A stretch of 33,248 bases of DNA, taken from contig JAUIAP010000056.1 of NCBI GenBank assembly GCA_030425205.1, positions 1-33,248 on the forward strand, read 5' to 3'. Made by a program: the position numbers and the translations under genes. The DNA comes from Anaerolineae bacterium. GTDB taxonomy: Bacteria; Chloroflexota; Anaerolineae; Promineifilales; Promineifilaceae. This document shows, one piece after another, positions 1 to 7,876 of this stretch (the first letter of the stretch is position 1; the number at the start of each line of letters is the position of its first letter). The notes beneath the pieces were generated by a model. It worked only from the letters and a program-made list of their open reading frames with translations. It was not told the DNA's origin and did not search any database.

Positions 1-55
1 CTCTTAATTGGGGAGGGGGATTTTGTATCCACCACTCATTTGAGGTCATTTCACT

Positions 56-1267
56 ATGCGAACGATAGCATCATTTTCTGCTTCTGTCAATTCTGCCAGC
101 GCGTCTTTACTGACTGCCAATGTGCGCCTATTGACTATGCGTGCTGAAAGTCAACAGTCACAGGGTAGAATCTGTCTGCCTGATGGTGAGTTGCGACAGC
201 ATGTGGGAAATGATGTGCTTGCTGGTCGTTCGGCCGAAAATCAACCAAGCCCTACAGAGTCAGGCGGTTGGCTATCCCCACTGCGCCAAGCGATCACAAA
301 CCCCGTTCGTGACAGCATTCAAGCAGAAACAGTTGCAGAGAAGTGGGCAAAATCTCCTGCTCGCCCAACTGACATCACAACATTTGGAACAATCGCCACG
401 GCAATACTCAAGCATGATGGCGGTACGGTCGGCCGTCTTTGGTTGGTGCTGCGTGCGAATTTTGCGGGGGAGGGGCAAAGTGGGATGGTTTCGACCGATC
501 CGCAGGGTGACGAGTCACATTCTCTCTGGCCATCTCTGACCGAGAACTTCCCTCAATATAGTAAGCGGTATCTAAGCGATCTACTCAATCGTGGTGAAGG
601 CATTTATTGGCAGCGCGACGCATTTGGCCGTCTATGGCTGCATGGCGTGACAAAGTTAGCTGGTCAGTTGGGTGTTCAACGCTTGCAAGGGAGCCGCGTC
701 ATCATTCCACTGGCTGACCTAACGGGCAAGCTCACCAAAATGCGAACGTCTTTGCAAGCGGCATTTCATGTTAGCCGCGGTAACGACAGCCCAATCAGTC
801 GCGCCACGCTACGCGATCTGACGGGCATCAGCGAACGCTCGCAGCGTGAGCAGGAACAGGAAAATAGCAGACTGATCGATTCGAAACGTAATTATCGTTT
901 GGACGGGGTGGCGAACCCTGTTTCGGCCGAAAACCACAGCTTCCGCTATCAGCAAAACTCATTTCACTTTACAGATAAAAGGGGAATGCAAGGCGAACAA
1001 GGTGTCATCCATCTTGCACACCAGCTTCCCAATTCCTACACCGCACGGTATGCACGCGCATCTCGCGGTAGAAAACGCAAAATCAATCGTCAACTTAACC
1101 GCGTGAACCAAGGGGCGCGTGGCACTGAGTGGCAACAGATTGAACCCGTTTTCTGCAACGATGGTGCAACCGCTGTGCAACAGGTAAATCGTGGGAATAA
1201 GGAGGTCGCCTATCCAGCCTATGATGCGCATCATGGTACACGTATTTGGCTAACCCTGCGTAGCTGA
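56..1267 (+). CDS. Hypothetical protein with a helix-turn-helix-like stretch
   Basis: I do not recognise a named family. The 403-residue product starts at ATG 56, with a GAGGT ribosome-binding sequence about nine bases upstream. Around residues 245-270 a segment containing SRATLRDLTGISERSQRE has the spacing of a DNA-binding helix-turn-helix. The C-terminal third is very basic (RGRKRKINRQLN) and contains an LPNSYTARYAR stretch. I remember similar proteins, also unnamed, from Chloroflexota genomes, but cannot confirm this here. There is no signal peptide or membrane segment, so a cytoplasmic nucleic-acid-binding role is a reasonable inference. Two TCGGCCGA palindromes lie in it, both read as Ser-Ala-Glu. 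It is convergent with the polysaccharide operon, and 135 bp separate the two 3' ends. A replication or mobile-element accessory protein is an alternative. Confidence 0.6.
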   Translation: MRTIASFSASVNSASASLLTANVRLLTMRAESQQSQGRICLPDGELRQHVGNDVLAGRSAENQPSPTESGGWLSPLRQAITNPVRDSIQAETVAEKWAKSPARPTDITTFGTIATAILKHDGGTVGRLWLVLRANFAGEGQSGMVSTDPQGDESHSLWPSLTENFPQYSKRYLSDLLNRGEGIYWQRDAFGRLWLHGVTKLAGQLGVQRLQGSRVIIPLADLTGKLTKMRTSLQAAFHVSRGNDSPISRATLRDLTGISERSQREQEQENSRLIDSKRNYRLDGVANPVSAENHSFRYQQNSFHFTDKRGMQGEQGVIHLAHQLPNSYTARYARASRGRKRKINRQLNRVNQGARGTEWQQIEPVFCNDGATAVQQVNRGNKEVAYPAYDAHHGTRIWLTLRS

Positions 1268-1402
1268 ATGTAGGAACTTTTTCGCCGTCGTTATTAGGGG
1301 TTTATTCTTTTTTCCTTTCTGACCGCTCTGTATTACCCGCCGAGAGCGCGCAGATCGCCCAAAACCACAAAGATAACTCGTATAATTCGTGGCCTTTCTA
1401 AA

Positions 1403-2101
1403 TCATTCAATTCCACTTCTTTTGACCATTGGCTGCAACATCTCCCAACTCAACCGCAAATAGTAAGCACACCACAACGTCATTCCCACAAACTTCGCGC
1501 CATCCTCGATCAGATGATGCTCTGCAAATTCAAACGGTATAAAGTCGGAGACAATCGACAGCGCGAAAAATCCCAATGCTAAGAGCAGCAGCACATACTC
1601 CGTTTGCAAAATTGCCCCCGCAAAGATCAGCAAATACGCCGTCATCAACCCAACGTACAACGCGTAAACGACCTCTTCTGGAATCCCCACATGATCGGGC
1701 AGCACCTCCTCGTGTATTTGATAGAGGTCGTCAAGCAAAAGCCACGTCGTAAACAGGCCCGAACTCATGATAAACCAAAACTGATTTCTCGCGCGCTTAG
1801 CATGATAGAGCAGCCAGCCAGCGTGTAGCGACACCGTTGCCGCCGCTGCCATCACCAGCACGCCCAAATTGGACAACGCGCCTGCATAGCTCGGCGCAGT
1901 TCCGCCCGACACTGCTGCCGCTGGGTCACGGGTGAAATAGGCAAACGGCACGTCGAAAATAATCGTCAGCACCCCCACTGCTGCCAGCACCAACGCGCTT
2001 CCACCCAAGCAAAGTAGCAGCACCCACCACAAATGGCAAACCTGCGCTACGATGTCATCCAAACAATTTTTACGTTCGATTGTCCAGATTTGCTGTTTCA
2101 T
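1403..2101 (-). CDS. Six-helix integral membrane protein, last gene of the polysaccharide operon
   Basis: The function is unknown. I place the start at ATG 2101 (232 aa) rather than at the upstream in-frame start at 2185. An excellent ribosome-binding sequence AGAGGAAGG sits five to eight bases before 2101, and this start avoids a long overlap with the ATP-grasp gene, which ends at 2128. About six hydrophobic helices can be drawn, near residues 23-47, 70-95, 105-125, 140-162, 168-188 and 205-225. Charged residues are conserved-looking and sit at membrane edges: LLDDLYQIHEE after helix 3, and EFAEHHLIEDGAKF before helix 6. This Asp/Glu/His pattern recalls membrane metallohydrolases of the CREST type, but that is only a resemblance. 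It could equally be a structural or transport accessory of the polysaccharide system. Confidence 0.75.
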   Translation of the reverse strand: MKQQIWTIERKNCLDDIVAQVCHLWWVLLLCLGGSALVLAAVGVLTIIFDVPFAYFTRDPAAAVSGGTAPSYAGALSNLGVLVMAAAATVSLHAGWLLYHAKRARNQFWFIMSSGLFTTWLLLDDLYQIHEEVLPDHVGIPEEVVYALYVGLMTAYLLIFAGAILQTEYVLLLLALGFFALSIVSDFIPFEFAEHHLIEDGAKFVGMTLWCAYYLRLSWEMLQPMVKRSGIE

Positions 2102-2127
2102 TTTGTACCTTCCTCTTATACCGTGAT

Positions 2128-3336
2128 CTAATAATTTCGTTTCTTCCGTTCCTCCGCCGACAATGCAAGTTGCGCCACCCGCCACCAGTCGGCAAAAAAT
2201 GGCACAGGATCACGCCATGACCAAATCGCAAACCAGCGTTTGCCGCGCAGTGAATCGATCCATTGCCGCACAGTCAATTCGCCGCGCCGCCAGTAGTAAA
2301 ACGATGCTTGCATGTCGCGCCGCCAGTGAAACCACTTAATCGGCGTGGCGGGGATTGGCGGTGGTGTGGGGAAGGGGCGTCCCACCGCCTCGCAGTATTG
2401 CGCCCAGAGAAGCGGCTGGTCGGCCGCTTCGGCCGATGCTGATCTTCCCGTCGGCCGCCCAATGTTTGGCTCGATAATCAGATACTCGCCCGTGCGACTG
2501 TCCCGCTTTAACTCGACATAGCCCAGCCCATAAAACGGTACGCTGCAAAAAAGCTGCATCGCTACCCGACAAACCGCCTCATCCTGCACCACTTCGCCCG
2601 AACACCCTTGCCCCGTGCGCGGCGGCCACTGCCGAATTTTGCGCGTCGTGACGCTGACAACAGGCTGTTGATTGCGGTCAAAGTAGCCGTTAAATGCGTA
2701 ATGGTCGCGGTCGCTGCCTTCAATATACGTTTGCGCGATCAGTTGGTCGGTCCATGCGTGATATTGGTCGTAAATGCGCAGGAGAGATTCGGCCGAATCG
2801 ACTCGCAACGCCTTCTCATTCGTATTGGCCAGCCACACCTTCGACCGACTTTCTGGCTTGACAATCGCGGGATAGGATAATCTTGCTGCCGCCTCAACCG
2901 CCTCATCGCGCGTCGTCAAATTAAACGATTGCGGAATCGGCAACCCACGCTCAGCCGCAAATTGATAAAACTGCGCCTTATCCAGCATCATTTCGACAAT
3001 CTCTGGCGGCGGCAGCGCGATGTGAAACCATGCCTCCAACGCCTCCCGATGCCGCGACACCAGTCGCACGTTGTTATCCTGACACGGAAACAGCACGCCT
3101 TTCTGCCCCAAGCTGCGTCCCAACTGTTGCAAGTGCGGAATCAACGCCGCCGTGTCCCACTCCACAATCTCAATTCGCTCACACACGTTTGTGCGACAGC
3201 AGTAATGCTTGGGATTCTTCGCCAGCGCAATCACGGGAACCCCCCGCGCCGCCAAAATCCGCGCCGTCTGAATGCCCGTCGTCCCGTCGTCAAGACCGAT
3301 GACGATGGCGGGAGGCTGTGAGTTGTTTTTCGTCAT
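2128..3336 (-). CDS. ATP-grasp family ligase (carboxylate-amine ligase type)
   Basis: ATP-grasp enzymes activate a carboxylate as acyl phosphate and join it to an amine or similar nucleophile. The 402-residue protein begins with a PreATP-grasp Rossmann-like segment (IVIGLDDGTTGIQTARILAARGVPV). The ATP-binding subdomain follows (YPAIVKPESRS near residue 165; LIAQTYIEG near 215). Near residues 270-295 is a metal/ATP-binding stretch (GYVELKRD, then IIEPNIGRPTGRS), with the Glu and Asn expected for Mg2+ coordination. It lacks membrane segments and is cytoplasmic. It sits just downstream of a FemAB-like gene in the same operon, separated by a heptad-repeat hairpin. I infer it makes an amide or ester bond on a sugar or peptide precursor of the surface polymer; the substrate is not visible. 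Two TCGGCCGA sites read as Ser-Ala-Glu. Confidence 0.82.
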   Translation of the reverse strand: MTKNNSQPPAIVIGLDDGTTGIQTARILAARGVPVIALAKNPKHYCCRTNVCERIEIVEWDTAALIPHLQQLGRSLGQKGVLFPCQDNNVRLVSRHREALEAWFHIALPPPEIVEMMLDKAQFYQFAAERGLPIPQSFNLTTRDEAVEAAARLSYPAIVKPESRSKVWLANTNEKALRVDSAESLLRIYDQYHAWTDQLIAQTYIEGSDRDHYAFNGYFDRNQQPVVSVTTRKIRQWPPRTGQGCSGEVVQDEAVCRVAMQLFCSVPFYGLGYVELKRDSRTGEYLIIEPNIGRPTGRSASAEAADQPLLWAQYCEAVGRPFPTPPPIPATPIKWFHWRRDMQASFYYWRRGELTVRQWIDSLRGKRWFAIWSWRDPVPFFADWWRVAQLALSAEERKKRNY

Positions 3337-3349
3337 AAGCTACGTTGAT

Positions 3350-3420
3350 AATTTACGATTTGAGATTTACGATTTACGAGAAAAGAGCTTTCGTAAATCG
3401 TAAATCGTCCTTCGTAAATC
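3350..3420. repeat. Heptad (7-bp period) repeat with a perfect 16-bp hairpin
   Basis: The gap between the ATP-grasp and FemAB genes consists of TTTACGA units in seven-base period, followed by their inverted copies. The arms 3364-3379 and 3391-3406 are perfectly complementary over 16 bp around an 11-base loop, and a further TTCGTAAATC copy lies at 3411-3420. There is no T-run, so a classical terminator is unlikely. In the transcript it would form a stable structure between two cistrons. Confidence 0.9.
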
Positions 3421-3423
3421 CCA

Positions 3424-4524
3424 TCATCCTCGATTAAACAAATTCGCCACAACTTGCAGCCGCTCCGACGCTTTGAGACGCGGATAAAGTTGTCGATACG
3501 CCCAGCGCACCGCGCCGTTGTAAACATATTCGTATGGGCTTGGATTGAGCGTTACATCACCCCCAAACCCAAGTTTGAAGCGCGTCACAGAGCTGATTTC
3601 ATTGCTGGGCGGCGGATCGTCGCTCATAATGCGGCGTACCGTCTCTTCGTCCAGCCCTTCAAAGTCGTAGATGCGATACCCGTTTTCCTTTGCCCACTGA
3701 ATCGCCGCCCAGTGCATCGCCTCGTTCGGGTGTAGCTTGCTGCCCTTGCCCGACCAGCCCCCTTTTTTGAACAGCACCGTCTTTCCAAACGGAATCGCCA
3801 GCAGCACAGAGAGCGGCTCCCCCTCATGCTCTGCGACAAACAGTTTCATCTGCCCACGTGGGCTAAACTGGCGATCCATCTCCTCAAAGTAGGCGAGCGA
3901 GTAATCGCTGAATCCCTGTCGTTCGGCGGTCGCTTGTAGCATGGTGTGGAAGAGGGGCAGATCGGCCGAATCTCCCATCCGCACCGTCACCCCCTTGCGC
4001 CCCGCCAGCCGAATGTTGTAGCGCGTCTTCGACTTCATGTTCGCCATAATTGTGTCGAGCGGCTGCGTCAGGTCGAGGCGCGTCGTGCCGATGGGGATAG
4101 CCCGTAGCGTGCTTGGCGCGAAGTTGTTGCGCTGTAGAAAGTCGGCAAAGGCGTGTTCGTTATCAGCGGGTTGAATGATCAACATTCGCACTCGCTTGGC
4201 GCGTGCCGCCACGTGAATTTTCGCCAGCAGTTCGGCCGCTGTGCGCTCGTCGTACCGCTTGAAAACGGCTCCTTTTGGCACATAACCGACGTTCCCAAAA
4301 ATCGCGATTGGGCATTTCAAAATCTGTGCGCCTGCCACAATTTCGCCGTCGCGCTCAACGTAAACGCGCGTTGCTTTCCAGCCCAAATGCGCCTTGACCG
4401 CTGCCCAGCGCGACGACTGCGCGTGATGTCCGTTTGGTGCGTTCTCGACAAAGCGATCCCACCGCGCCACGTCGTCCACAGCGGGCGCGACCTCTAACTG
4501 CTGATTCAAAAGTTGTACTGTCAT
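3424..4524 (-). CDS. FemAB-like aminoacyltransferase / GNAT fold protein (1)
   Basis: This 366-aa protein belongs to the FemAB/FemX superfamily (double GNAT fold). Members move amino acids from aminoacyl-tRNA to peptidoglycan precursors, and relatives occur in exopolysaccharide loci. Visible signatures are KSKTRYNIRLAGRKGV near residues 163-178, a second-GNAT core LFVAEHEGEPLSVLLAIPFG near 228-247, HPNEAMHWAAIQWAKENGYRIYDFEG near 268-293, and FKLGFGG near 320. It is soluble, with no signal peptide. Its ATG overlaps the stop of the upstream flippase gene by four bases, so the two are translationally coupled. It is the third of three such paralogues in the operon. I infer modification of the lipid-linked glycan or cell wall; the acceptor is unknown, and another acyl transfer is possible. 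Confidence 0.87.
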   Translation of the reverse strand: MTVQLLNQQLEVAPAVDDVARWDRFVENAPNGHHAQSSRWAAVKAHLGWKATRVYVERDGEIVAGAQILKCPIAIFGNVGYVPKGAVFKRYDERTAAELLAKIHVAARAKRVRMLIIQPADNEHAFADFLQRNNFAPSTLRAIPIGTTRLDLTQPLDTIMANMKSKTRYNIRLAGRKGVTVRMGDSADLPLFHTMLQATAERQGFSDYSLAYFEEMDRQFSPRGQMKLFVAEHEGEPLSVLLAIPFGKTVLFKKGGWSGKGSKLHPNEAMHWAAIQWAKENGYRIYDFEGLDEETVRRIMSDDPPPSNEISSVTRFKLGFGGDVTLNPSPYEYVYNGAVRWAYRQLYPRLKASERLQVVANLFNRG

Positions 4525-5957
4525 AATCCATTGCTCCGTTTCGGCCGCAAAATCGTCATGAATTTGTTGACCTCATCGGCCGAAAACGCCCCGCCAACCC
4601 ACATCAAAACGCTGTAAATCATCATCCCCGCCAAGACGACAAAGACGAGCGGCGTGCGTGGGACAACCCACCAAATTGCGCCGCCCATCACCATCGCTGC
4701 CACGCCGCTGCGCCAGCCGACGCTGAGAACAGGGAGCCGCGTGCCATCATGTCGCACATAGCGTCCCAGCAGCACCGCCGTCAACATCAGCGACAGCACA
4801 GCCGATAACGCCGCCCCCTCAATGCCAAACTGCGCGATCAGCCAATAGCCACCCCCCAGTCGCGCAATTACCATCACAATCCGCACGCGCAGGTCGAGGT
4901 GCTGCTCGTTGCGTGCCGCCAAGACGCGCCAGAAAACGTCGATCAAGGCGTTCAGCGGAACCATCAGTGCCATCAGTTGCAACGGCCGCACCGCCTGTTC
5001 AAAACCCGCCCCATACAACAGTCGAATGATCGGCTCGGCCGCCGCCATCATCCCGGCTGCAATCGGCAAGCACAGCACCAGTAGATACTTGATCGACAAA
5101 TTTTGCAGCCGCGTCGCCAGCGGGTCGCTGTCTCGATAGGCACGTGAGAGCAGGGGGAAGACGTTGGTCATCGTCACCTGCGGCACGATCAGCCAGAGCG
5201 TGATCAGCTTAAACGCCGCGCTGAAATAACCCGTTTCGGCATCCGTACTCAAAAAGGTGAGCAGCAGTACCTCTGGCTGTGCAAACAGCCCCGAGAGCAG
5301 CGAGAGCAGCGCAAACGTCCGCACCTCATACGCCATTTGCCACAGTCGCGCCCACTCCAGCCGCCACGTAAAATGTGTGATCGGCCGAAGTAGCAACATG
5401 CTGATCGCCAGCGTCGCGCACTGTCCGACAACGACCGCGATCAGCACCGCCTCCGTCTGTGCGCCCCACCACAGCAGCAGAATGCTGATCCCGATCTGCA
5501 ACACTGTCAGCACAAATTGAGCAATCGTGATGTTGCCGACGCGCTGGTGGGCGATGAAGGCGGTGCGTACCGTCGTATTGAGGACGGCTGGCAATAGTGC
5601 GAACGAGACGATTTGCAGTCCATGTGCAACTTCGGCCGAAAGTGGCACCCAGCCCACGCCCACCCAACACAACGCCGTCACCCCCACCGCCAGCATGCCT
5701 CCCAGCGTGCCAAAATGCAGCAGATAGCGACCCGTGTCGTCGGGACTTTGCGCGATCTCGCGCACCAAATAACTCTTCGCCCCCAGCGTGCACGCCATTG
5801 ACAGCAGCCCAAAGTACGCCATCGCGCTCGCATAGATCCCCAACTGTGCCGCGTCCAGCCAGCGCGAAATCACAAACAGCAGCACCACCGTCCCCAGCCG
5901 TTGGGTCATGTTGGCGATGGTTAGAAAAATCGTGCCGTGAAACAGTTTTTTGGCCAT
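4521..5957 (-). CDS. wzx: Polysaccharide flippase (Wzx type, MOP superfamily)
   Basis: This is an integral membrane protein of about 478 residues with roughly 12-14 hydrophobic helices, typical of O-antigen/exopolysaccharide flippases that move undecaprenyl-linked repeat units across the membrane. The N-terminus, with LFHGTIFLTIANMTQRLG then YASAMAYFGLLSM, has the usual layout of the family (polysaccharide synthesis protein domain). I chose ATG 5957. Earlier in-frame starts (ATG 5969 and TTG 5993) would run through a repeat hairpin at 5970-5986 that occurs elsewhere as intergenic DNA. The 3' end overlaps the FemAB-like gene by four bases. The sequence gives no clue to the sugar it carries. 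Teichoic-acid or lipid-II flippase roles are less likely in this setting. Confidence 0.87.
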   Translation of the reverse strand: MAKKLFHGTIFLTIANMTQRLGTVVLLFVISRWLDAAQLGIYASAMAYFGLLSMACTLGAKSYLVREIAQSPDDTGRYLLHFGTLGGMLAVGVTALCWVGVGWVPLSAEVAHGLQIVSFALLPAVLNTTVRTAFIAHQRVGNITIAQFVLTVLQIGISILLLWWGAQTEAVLIAVVVGQCATLAISMLLLRPITHFTWRLEWARLWQMAYEVRTFALLSLLSGLFAQPEVLLLTFLSTDAETGYFSAAFKLITLWLIVPQVTMTNVFPLLSRAYRDSDPLATRLQNLSIKYLLVLCLPIAAGMMAAAEPIIRLLYGAGFEQAVRPLQLMALMVPLNALIDVFWRVLAARNEQHLDLRVRIVMVIARLGGGYWLIAQFGIEGAALSAVLSLMLTAVLLGRYVRHDGTRLPVLSVGWRSGVAAMVMGGAIWWVVPRTPLVFVVLAGMMIYSVLMWVGGAFSADEVNKFMTILRPKRSNGL

Positions 5958-5969
5958 AAGTTTAGGCAT

Positions 5970-5986
5970 GCGGACGAGCCGTCCGC
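5970..5986. repeat. Dispersed hairpin repeat, copy 1
   Basis: GCGGACG and CGTCCGC arms enclose a three-base loop and are followed by CGCTCC on the + strand. On the minus strand it reads as GGAGCGCGGACG, and the same string starts the larger repeat at 17609-17660. It fills the short gap between two operon genes and hides the flippase start region. Confidence 0.75.
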
Positions 5987-5993
5987 GCTCCAA

Positions 5994-7037
5994 TTAGATA
6001 AAATATTGGTAAAGCAAATCCCCAGCTTTTGCTGCAATATCATCAGGAACCGACGGATCGGTAAACAACTCAGTCAACTGCGGAAACAGGCCGCGCAATG
6101 GTTGCGCCGCCGTTGGCTCCCAGTCGGCTGGCGTGTGCCGCAAAAAGTGGATCGTCTTCTCTTCCGTCGCATATTTGCGCTTGTAGTTGACAAGTCCTTC
6201 CTGATCCCAATCGCTGAGACCGAAATCGAACTTCGTGTAGCCGTTTTTCACTCCCCATTGAATTGCATGCCAGATAATCAGGTCGTTAGGGCGGTAGGGG
6301 AGAGAATTGGCCGAACTCGCATTAAACTTATAAGTTAACGTTTCCCCCCACTGCAAAAATAGCGTCGTTGCCAGCGGTACGCCTGCGCGCTCCGCCACTG
6401 CGATAAACCCGTCCCCCTGCGAAATCAGCTCTTCCCAAATATGTTGGAAAAAACAGCGTGGCTGTGCGACAAGGCGATACTTGCCTTTCCGAATGCCGAC
6501 GTGTAGGTTGTAGAACGTTTCTAGGTCGCGGGAATCGGCCGAAAACCGCACCGTCACCCCCTGCTTTTCCGCCCGCCGAATCGCCCGCCGCGCCGAAGAA
6601 TGCAGATGCCCCCAAAGGGTGTCTGCCCCTAACGAGAGGTCTATCCCGTGCCAACGCGCCCGATCAACCGTTGGAATTTCCACATCGTGGAGCGGCGCAC
6701 ATTGATGTAGCACGCGCAGCTTGAGCGGCAGATGTTCGGCCAAAAGCGCATCGCGGAGAAGTTGCCAATCTTCATCACGACTCAAAATAGGATCACCAAA
6801 GTCACTGAATGGCAGCGCAACCATCCGCTCCCCAAATGGATCACGCACATGTCCAAACGCCACCCCCGCCGTCGGCTCCCCGCCATCACACAGCACGAAC
6901 GCCCGTATCTGCATCTGATACGTCGCTGCCACCACTTTCAGCCATGCGGGCGTGTGAAAAATCAAACTATCCCGCCGAAAAATCAACCGTCGCCAAATCG
7001 GGTCACTAATCGGATCAACTTCCATTACTTGCATCAT
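5994..7037 (-). CDS. FemAB/GNAT-fold acyl- or aminoacyltransferase (2)
   Basis: The product is of the GNAT_acetyltransf_6/FemAB type, common in exopolysaccharide gene clusters. Signatures include SSARRAIRRAEKQGVTVRFS in the middle (an Arg-rich segment equivalent to the KTRYNIRLA stretch of the paralogue), YNLHVGIRKGKYRLVAQP, LPYRPNDLIIWHAIQWGVKNGYTKFDFG and VNYKRKYAT. The open frame can be extended to GTG 7070, but the first eleven codons would then be made of heptad-repeat DNA. I prefer ATG 7037, which has GAGG eight bases upstream; this gives 347 aa. It is cytoplasmic. It lies between the lyase-like lipoprotein and the flippase gene, so a role in modifying the glycan before export is plausible. 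The acyl donor is unknown. Confidence 0.82.
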   Translation of the reverse strand: MMQVMEVDPISDPIWRRLIFRRDSLIFHTPAWLKVVAATYQMQIRAFVLCDGGEPTAGVAFGHVRDPFGERMVALPFSDFGDPILSRDEDWQLLRDALLAEHLPLKLRVLHQCAPLHDVEIPTVDRARWHGIDLSLGADTLWGHLHSSARRAIRRAEKQGVTVRFSADSRDLETFYNLHVGIRKGKYRLVAQPRCFFQHIWEELISQGDGFIAVAERAGVPLATTLFLQWGETLTYKFNASSANSLPYRPNDLIIWHAIQWGVKNGYTKFDFGLSDWDQEGLVNYKRKYATEEKTIHFLRHTPADWEPTAAQPLRGLFPQLTELFTDPSVPDDIAAKAGDLLYQYFI

Positions 7038-7043
7038 TACAGC

Positions 7044-7069
7044 CTCACTAATCACTACCCACTTCTTCA
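7044..7069. repeat. Short heptad repeat between lyase-like and FemAB-like genes
   Basis: On the minus strand this reads GAAGTGG, GTAGTGA, TTAGTGA in seven-base register, the same consensus as the arrays at 9121-9153, 10480-10507, 12620-12660 and 18763-18797. It carries the stop codon of the upstream gene and an apparent GTG start of the downstream gene. Confidence 0.75.
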
Positions 7070-7876
7070 CTCATGCTGCGCCGTTCGCGCAATCACCGCG
7101 TCATCCACATAAATCAACACATCATTCGGCGTGATATTGTCCGTGTAGTTGTTGACGCTCCACTGGATATTTCCATCCAGCGAAGTCACCACACCGTCGA
7201 TGTCAAATAGCGTTATCCCGTTTTGCCACAGCGTAATCCGCCCGTTCTCGTCATCATCCCGCCGTACAAACATCTCGAGGTGAATCCATTCAAATGTCGG
7301 CACAGGCCGCGGATCAATTTGTGCAATCGACTCGTCGCGGATATGGTCGAATAGATAAAAGTACATCTCTCCATCTTCCCCTGTCCCGATATTGACGATC
7401 CATGTCGGCAGGCTCTCTCCGTCCACCTTAGACTTAAACTGAAAGATGTTCCACCATTGTTCAGGTTCATACACCTCTGGAAAAAAGAACCATGCGCTGT
7501 AATATCCTTCCGCCAAATTTTCGGCATAGCGGAAGATACGTGCGCCCTGCGCGCGGTCGGTCGCGTCGTCAATGCGCAGCAGCATCGAATAGTTGCCGCT
7601 GTGAACGTTGCTCTCCGTAATCGCCACCGTCCCCGTCCCGTTGTTAAAAACTGCATCTCCCTGACCCTCTTTCCACTGCGTCAAATCCCCCGTTTCATGG
7701 TCTGCTTGCCAAATTATGTCGTCATCTGCTTGCATAGAACATCCCATCAACATGCCAACTATCAGGCATATCACAAATACACGACGTAGCCATGGTTTCC
7801 AACCGCGTTTTGAGCGAGGATGGAATCCTCGGCTACAGGAGTTTGACACGGTAATGAGTCGGTGAATTCTAAGCAT
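7067..7876 (-). CDS. Secreted lipoprotein resembling polysaccharide lyases (concanavalin-like fold)
   Basis: The product resembles heparin-lyase-like polysaccharide lyases (Polysacc_lyase family, beta-jelly-roll). It carries a lipoprotein signal: an Arg-rich start, then VFVICLIVGMLMG and the lipobox Cys of LMGC. The mature part has IIWQADHETGDLTQWKEGQG, VHSGNYSMLLRI, GYYSAWFFFPEVY, WWNIFQFKS, then WIHLEMFVRRDDDENGRITLW and VLIYVDDAVI, which is the typical order for this fold. Start choice is uncertain. ATG 7876 overlaps the upstream glycosyltransferase and adds about 30 residues encoded partly by a repeat hairpin (7815-7831); GTG 7774 would place the start directly before the hydrophobic core. 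In polysaccharide operons such enzymes trim or release the polymer. Catalytic residues could not be assigned, so a purely binding role is possible. Confidence 0.75.
   Translation of the reverse strand: MLRIHRLITVSNSCSRGFHPRSKRGWKPWLRRVFVICLIVGMLMGCSMQADDDIIWQADHETGDLTQWKEGQGDAVFNNGTGTVAITESNVHSGNYSMLLRIDDATDRAQGARIFRYAENLAEGYYSAWFFFPEVYEPEQWWNIFQFKSKVDGESLPTWIVNIGTGEDGEMYFYLFDHIRDESIAQIDPRPVPTFEWIHLEMFVRRDDDENGRITLWQNGITLFDIDGVVTSLDGNIQWSVNNYTDNITPNDVLIYVDDAVIARTAQHE
7815..7831. repeat. Small hairpin repeat (CGAGGAT / ATCCTCG)
   Basis: Perfect seven-base arms enclose a three-base loop. It is followed by GGCTACAGGA, a string I have seen in dispersed intergenic elements of related genomes (recollection, unverified). 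It lies inside the apparent N-terminal coding extension of the lyase-like lipoprotein, which argues that this extension is not translated or is recently acquired. Confidence 0.6.

Noticed and set aside
3364..3406. Possible rho-independent terminator
   Set aside because: The stem is AT-rich, both sides lack a T-run, and it belongs to the same heptad-repeat family as other gaps within the operon.
5326..5793. 155-codon minus-strand open frame inside the flippase gene
   Set aside because: It is an out-of-frame shadow of the flippase; the composition is biased and the main frame has helices and family layout.
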